A stretch of 64,000 bases of DNA, from contig JAGYVD010000003.1 in assembly GCA_021209875.1 (NCBI GenBank), positions 3,596,001 to 3,660,000 of the forward strand, in the 5' to 3' direction. The notes below the pieces were generated by a model, which worked only from the letters and a program-made list of their open reading frames with translations, was not told the DNA's origin and searched no databases. Shown piece by piece: positions 59,497 through 64,000 of this stretch. The DNA comes from Rosellinia necatrix (Eukaryota > Ascomycota > Sordariomycetes > Xylariales > Xylariaceae). Made by a program: the position numbers and the translations under genes. How positions within the stretch are numbered: the stretch's first letter is position 1; each line of letters begins with the position of its first letter.

Positions 59497-60894
59497 ATGG
59501 AGGAGGTGTCGGACGCGGAGATTCTTGTACATATTACGGCACCAGGCACGGCAGCCGATGATGCCCGATACAGATCATGGATGGCTACCTACCAGGCTTG
59601 TGAACCGGGGACGATTCTTCGCTATTACTCATCAAACGACGATGATGGGGGTTCCCAGGGTGGCAGCCAGTCACAGCATTCGGCAATCGATGAGGGAGAT
59701 ACCCTTATTATGCCATCCGATGACAGGATAGATTTTTCCCGATCGCCCCAGGCCTCATTTCGAAGCGTGGTCGATAATGCCGACTCTCCTCGGATGCGCA
59801 GACACATAGTGTTCAATAATGCCCCCCCTCAACAAATACCTTCAACCGCAACGCAAGCATCATGGCAGACACCGCCTAGCATTGTGCAGGATTCTCATCC
59901 CATAGATTACATGGATTCTACGTCACTTACGTCCCCAACGAGAGTGCTAGAAAACTACCTCCAGGACTTCGAATCGCCCTCTTGTGCCTCTAAGCAGGAA
60001 TCCTGGGGCGGCAGATTAGCTGTATCGCCTGCAACTACGGATAGATATCGGTATGGTTACCGTGGAGCATCTTGGAGAGACCCAGGAATTAGTATGCCAA
60101 AGATGATCCCCTGCACCCCGCGTATTGAAACCAGAAGGGGGCCATTGTCGGAGGGAGGAAAGGAGTCAGAATGCCGGAATATCGGTCACTCCAAACAACA
60201 ACTAGTAAACCCGGTTGTCGGCGACCCCAACGAGAGTATGATTGAAGAAACAATATTCATGTCATCGTCACAGCCACCGACGCTCACACGGAGTGATTCG
60301 GAACCCCTTCATAGATTGTGCCACCTCGAGCTTGCAGTAGGTTCACATGCAATACCGCGAGCATCTAGTGACCTCGGATCACGACCATTGCCGAGAAACA
60401 AAACCCCGGTTATGGTCGAGTTTCTAAGCAGTCACGGATTCACATACAAGAGCTTAGAGATCCGTCCACCGGATCCGCCTACATCAGAGCCTATTATCAA
60501 GCCGCATGATTTGATTACGCAAGGCTTGCAAGACTTGGGCCGCGATGTAGGTTTGCCTTCGTGCTTTCATCCAAACGAACAAATGAGAGAGCTTCAACCC
60601 TACGAGCGAGGCCATTGGCTTCTAGACTGCTCGTCCTGGGAGCCTCGCCTGAAGCTTGATGCTTGGGCCTTCCTTGCCAATTATATTGGAACTGGAAAAG
60701 CAGGATGGGGTGTTTGGTGCAAGAGGGATCTTAATTTCGGAGAGTTGCGGACATACTGCTGGGGGTCGGTAGTAGCACATATTTACTACGTTCTCTGGCT
60801 ATCAAGCCAGGGGAGGATCGTTTTCACAGGCAGTTCCTGGGTAGATGCAGCAGGGAAAAGAATTATCATGATGAACTCAAAGGATCAAGGGTAG
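59497..60894 (+). CDS. Conserved fungal protein of unknown function (465 aa)
   Basis: A single uninterrupted frame. Residues 1-300 are largely polar and disordered, with several Ser/Pro stretches. The C-terminal 130 residues look folded and are the conserved part: PPDPPTSEPIIKPHDLITQG, then YERGHWLLDCSSWEPRLKLD, AWAFLANYIGTGKAGWGVWC, LRTYCWGSVVAHIYYVLWLS and SSWVDAAGKRIIMM. I recall related Pezizomycotina sequences with this WLLDCSSWEP...GWG.WC pattern but no named domain or role. One amphipathic/hydrophobic stretch (GSVVAHIYYVLWLSS) is too short on its own to call a transmembrane protein. The nearer upstream ATGs are out of frame, which supports the start at 59497. Confidence 0.8.
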   Translation: MEEVSDAEILVHITAPGTAADDARYRSWMATYQACEPGTILRYYSSNDDDGGSQGGSQSQHSAIDEGDTLIMPSDDRIDFSRSPQASFRSVVDNADSPRMRRHIVFNNAPPQQIPSTATQASWQTPPSIVQDSHPIDYMDSTSLTSPTRVLENYLQDFESPSCASKQESWGGRLAVSPATTDRYRYGYRGASWRDPGISMPKMIPCTPRIETRRGPLSEGGKESECRNIGHSKQQLVNPVVGDPNESMIEETIFMSSSQPPTLTRSDSEPLHRLCHLELAVGSHAIPRASSDLGSRPLPRNKTPVMVEFLSSHGFTYKSLEIRPPDPPTSEPIIKPHDLITQGLQDLGRDVGLPSCFHPNEQMRELQPYERGHWLLDCSSWEPRLKLDAWAFLANYIGTGKAGWGVWCKRDLNFGELRTYCWGSVVAHIYYVLWLSSQGRIVFTGSSWVDAAGKRIIMMNSKDQG

Positions 60895-61320
60895 GGGTAA
60901 AGGCATGACCTATTATTATATCGGACGCATTCCTACAGCATTCGATCGGCTCTATGGTGACGAATATTTATTTAACACGCGTACGGACTTGTGGCCACAA
61001 GAAATTAAATACTAAACCTAACAGACCTGATACTTATCTCACAATAACAAAATTGATTGTAATTCATACAAGCGTCATTCCGATGTCTCATACAAGCGTA
61101 CTTCTGCCGAGACTTTGTACAGTATCATTGGTATGTTAGGAACCATGAGAGTCCTGGCTGTACAATGGGGATCTCCTGCTCCAAATACTACAACTAGACA
61201 AATGGGAGACAAATGTCAGCATAAACCGGGCCCACCTCTTTAATTGAGATTGTTCCCTCCATGGTTGAATGTTTTCCACCTGGAGTTACGACATACTACC
61301 CGCTGCCTACGCACAGGTGC
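60895..61320. other. Short convergent intergenic region
   Basis: 426 nt between two 3' ends; nothing recognised. Confidence 0.5.
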
Positions 61321-62399
61321 TCATGGGGAAGGAGACTTTGAGCTTGTAGTCCTTCGATTTGGGAGCACGGTGTTGGCCGCCTTCTCGTAACTCTCAGATT
61401 GTGCCCGTCCAAGTTCTTCATATGGCTGGAGGATAGTTAGTTAAATGGTATTGGGAAGACATGGGTCGGGGCGTACCAAGCGTTCTGCCGGAGTGAGGCT
61501 CTTCCACTCCTGTGCAATCTTCATCGTGGAGTCGATAATAGGCGAAGGAGACCCTGCAAAATCTCCAGAGGCCCATCGTGCCTTAGTGAACAAACCGAAA
61601 GCTGTTGCTGGCTTCTTAGGTAGACGTTCGTCGCGGATGGCTTTCACAGGTCCCTTGGGGAAGCTATGCTTCTTCTTTAAAGCCTTTCGTGCCTTGTTGG
61701 CATCATGAATCTCCTGTGCGGAGTGGGATTTGACCCAAGTCTTGTATGCCATGGCGTTGGCTGCTCTGTTCTGCCCAGCCTGGGACTCGAGACGCTGGGA
61801 AGGTCAGTTTGAAGTCGGCGAGTATATAGTCGGGTAGCTAAGTGACAAACCTGCAGCTCACTCGCGGGGAGTGCTTTGAAATCTCGGGCTAGAGCCGCCA
61901 TCTTACTGATCACAGCTTGGCCATCCGACTTGCCTCGAGTCTGCTCAACAATGTAAAGCTGCCACGGCTGTTCTGGTAGGCCCTTGGGCTCCTCGAACAG
62001 GGCAGCTTTCTTCAATGCCCGGCGCTCAAGCACTTTCTGTCGTTCTACCGAGATGGGCCGTTTGGTGCGCTTGGCCTTAGGCTTGGCCTTGGCCTTGACC
62101 TTGGGTTTAGCTCTAGTTGTCGCTTTGGTCTTCGCCTTGGTTGTCGCTTTGGTTGTCGCTTTGGTTTTGCCTTGGGTTTTTTTAACGGGTGTCTTTGCTG
62201 GCTTCTTGGCCGGAGCCTTCGTGACGCTCTTCGGTGTAGCTGCTTTCTTGGTCTTTACTGCGGAGGCAAACGCTCGAGCGGCCTGGGGACGACGTCGATA
62301 GAGGCCGATCGTTCGCAAGGCCGAGGAACGAGCAAATGACGTAGCGAAGGTGGTTGAGACCACCCGTCCAGTCGCAGAGCGACCGATGAAGAAGACCAT
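61321..62399 (-). CDS. Mitochondrial HMG-box DNA-packaging protein
   Basis: Exons 62399-61851, 61794-61477 and 61425-61321 give 323 residues with closed phases. The N-terminus (MVFFIGRSATGRVVSTTFAT, then RRRPQAARAF) is Arg/Ser/Thr-rich without acids, as in mitochondrial presequences. A histone-H1-like basic tract of KAT/KAK repeats follows (about residues 50-115). Two HMG-like segments come next: one with LPEQPWQLYIVEQTRGKSDG and FKALPASELQ, and one with KKPATAFGLFTKARW, IAQEWKSLTPAERLPYEELG and SYEKA. The order, presequence then two HMG boxes, resembles Abf2/TFAM-type nucleoid proteins. The third exon is needed to complete the second box. The start is the ATG at 62399; the TTG three codons upstream is not a credible initiator. 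Confidence 0.8.
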
Positions 62400-63146
62400 G
62401 GCAGACAACTACCTCAATCTCGGTCGGACTCAGGTCAATTCACCAGGCAATGGGGGATGATGGATGATTGATTGTTAGTCTGAGAGAGGACGGAGTCTGT
62501 TGCCAAGTCACGAAAAGCGATTGGATAATGCAAAATAGGTAAATTGGGTTAGGTGCAAGTGGTTGTTCGCCCCATGTTCATCTTGCACACGACAGAGTGG
62601 TAGGAGCTCCTGAACCAGTTTGAGCTTTGAGCTGTGTGGTGGCACTGTTTCATTATTGGTCACTGCCCCTCAGACCCCACGCGTATGCACTCTCTGTTTC
62701 TGTTAGTCCCTGGGTTAGGTACCTAGTAGCTAGGTAGTAGGTACCTACCTCATACGGGCGCCCTGGGGAGGCACCTGTACCTGTACCTGCCTTAGGTAAG
62801 TAGGTACCTACCGACTAAATCAGATATCAAAGCCACAATCGGACCACAATTTGATGTGGGTCGCGGGTAGTTTCACGCCGCACTCGCCACATGCCTCGTG
62901 CCTATCTCGGATTGCGACGCTTTTTCATAATCGTTGATACTCCTCCCTTCAGTCAGTGGTCACTGAAGCTATCAACTACAGATCCGACCTCGCATAGGTA
63001 CACGACTCCATGTTATGATCGCTCAAGAATAAACTACCTAATTCAAATCTGGTCGCATTGGCCCAGGCCCTCCAGCCTCTATTCTCTCGAGTTCTCTGGT
63101 AGCTCTCACCATAGTAGTGCGATCGAGCCGCATTACCACAATAACC
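62400..63146. other. Divergent promoter region, HMG gene/PRP5-like gene
   Basis: Divergent starts share about 750 nt. GGTACCTAGTAGC/TAGGTACCTACC palindromes cluster at about 62716-62753 and 62785-62812. No other gene is supported. Confidence 0.5.
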
Positions 63147-64000
63147 ATGGCTCGGCTCAGAGACTCTCGCTCACCAACTCCAGCAGGCAGCCAGCACTCT
63201 TCAAAGAGAAGTCGCAGAGATGATGATAGAAGAGATCGAGACCGGGATCGCGACCGCCGCGATTATGGCCGTGACCAAAGGCGTCGTAGCCGCTCCCGAA
63301 GCCCCAACGATGTGAGACTGCACAAACTATCCATGCAACTAAATCATCCTTCTAACACATGGGCGCAGCGTCGATACCGCGAACGAGATCGGGATAGAGA
63401 TCGGGATCGGGACCATCGCCGTCGCGAGCGCTCTATAGACCGCCGAGACGATGGTTACTACCGAGGAGGACGAGAGCGGCGACGGTCGCGTGACCGAGTT
63501 GGGGATCGGGACAGAGATCGATCCCTTGAGAATCGACGCCGGAGAAGTCGCGATCGTGGCGGGGAGAGAGAGTACCGGAACAGGCGAGACGACTCCCGCG
63601 ATCGAGGTAGAGGACGCGAAGGTACTGCTGACTCCTCTGCCCGCAGTAGACGAGGCGACAGCCGTGACCGTGGCCAAGCAGACACCGGCGCTCCAAAACC
63701 AACACTCCACGACCAGACACCAGTACCGTCAACCGCCCAAACAGAGGCAGACAAAAAGGCCGAAAGGCTTGCCAGGCTAGCGGCATGGAAGAAGCGACAC
63801 GAGGATAAAGAAAAGCAAAAAGAAACAACACCAGGTGCTACGCGGAAGCTTCTCGCCGAGATGGATGAAAAGGCCAATGGGACATTGTCTACTACGGCAC
63901 CAACTGGTGTTTCTCCTGCTCCAGAGTCACCATCTGAGATACAGCCGCTCTCCCCTGCAGCCCAATACGCGGGCAAGTTCGATCCTAAGGCTATCGCAAA
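63147..64000 (+). CDS. PRP5: Prp5-like DEAD-box pre-mRNA splicing helicase, N-terminal part (runs off window)
   Basis: Prp5 remodels U2 snRNP at the branch site during prespliceosome assembly. Exon 1 is 63147-63311 (MARLRDSRSPTPAGSQHSSK to RSRSRSPND), and exon 2 opens at 63369 after a GCAG acceptor and continues past the window end. About 265 residues are visible. They are dominated by an RS/RD/RE-rich region, followed by a lysine-rich ERLARLAAWKKRHEDKEKQK and then AAQYAGKFDPKAIAK. That last block is the one I use to identify fungal Prp5; the helicase core itself lies beyond the window. Another RS-domain helicase is possible. The reading frame contains few ATG codons and is easily overlooked, while antisense and +1 frames through the repeats appear open. 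Confidence 0.7.
   Translation, partial: MARLRDSRSPTPAGSQHSSKRSRRDDDRRDRDRDRDRRDYGRDQRRRSRSRSPNDVRLHKLSMQLNHPSNTWAQRRYRERDRDRDRDRDHRRRERSIDRRDDGYYRGGRERRRSRDRVGDRDRDRSLENRRRRSRDRGGEREYRNRRDDSRDRGRGREGTADSSARSRRGDSRDRGQADTGAPKPTLHDQTPVPSTAQTEADKKAERLARLAAWKKRHEDKEKQKETTPGATRKLLAEMDEKANGTLSTTAPTGVSPAPESPSEIQPLSPAAQYAGKFDPKAIA

Overview
The window is nuclear DNA of a filamentous ascomycete, most likely a Sordariomycete. Genes carry short GT-AG introns (about 45-175 nt) with CTAAC-like branch sites. Gene content is typical of Pezizomycotina: an arg-3-type mitochondrial carbamoyl-phosphate synthase, an Lrg1-type LIM/RhoGAP, a PWWP/TFIIS-N protein and an Erg26-type dehydrogenase. Intergenic DNA is peppered with palindromic runs of CCTA/TAGG (ACCTAGGT, TAGGTACCTA) and with microsatellites. 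I saw no rRNA, tRNA, CRISPR array or recognisable complete transposon. Exon joins were worked out by hand from reading frame, splice consensus and remembered family sequences. Except at one CPA2 junction, all internal exon phases close exactly.

Layout: CPA2 (1783-5645, +) converges on NPL4 (6738-9081, -). After a 1.9-kb repeat-rich gap comes a membrane-anchored alpha/beta-hydrolase-like gene (10961-12916, +), then SLX9 (14446-15129, -), a wax-synthase/MBOAT-like acyltransferase (15677-17550, -), a small membrane protein (18340-19040, -) and HIS1 (19590-20740, -). HIS1 is divergent from a GPH-family sucrose/alpha-glucoside transporter (22065-24221, +). RFC2 (24943-26371, +), a coiled-coil protein (27494-29065, -), the large spliceosomal helicase BRR2 (30021-36749, +) and a PWWP-domain chromatin protein (39506-42011, +) follow.

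From about 42.6 to 45.1 kb is a structurally odd segment. Two decayed genes resembling the fungal PD-(D/E)XK nuclease-like family face each other and lie between 27-bp AT-rich inverted repeats. After it come a conserved fungal protein (45427-46461, +), a tandem-UBC-domain ubiquitin-conjugating enzyme (47626-49440, -), ERG26 (51206-52435, +), LRG1 (53458-57078, -), a conserved fungal protein of unknown role (59497-60894, +), a mitochondrial HMG-box protein (61321-62399, -) and the 5' part of a PRP5-like DEAD-box helicase gene (63147 to the window end, +).

Most genes are housekeeping: arginine and histidine synthesis, sterol demethylation, DNA replication, splicing, ribosome biogenesis, ubiquitin/Cdc48 function and Rho signalling. 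They do not form an obvious cluster. The points most worth a second look are the inverted-repeat-bounded nuclease relic, the missing AG acceptor in CPA2, the hydrolase lacking its nucleophile serine, the tandem E2 with a 12-nt exon, the repeated branch-site-like units in an RFC2 intron, and the dispersed CCTAGG palindromes.
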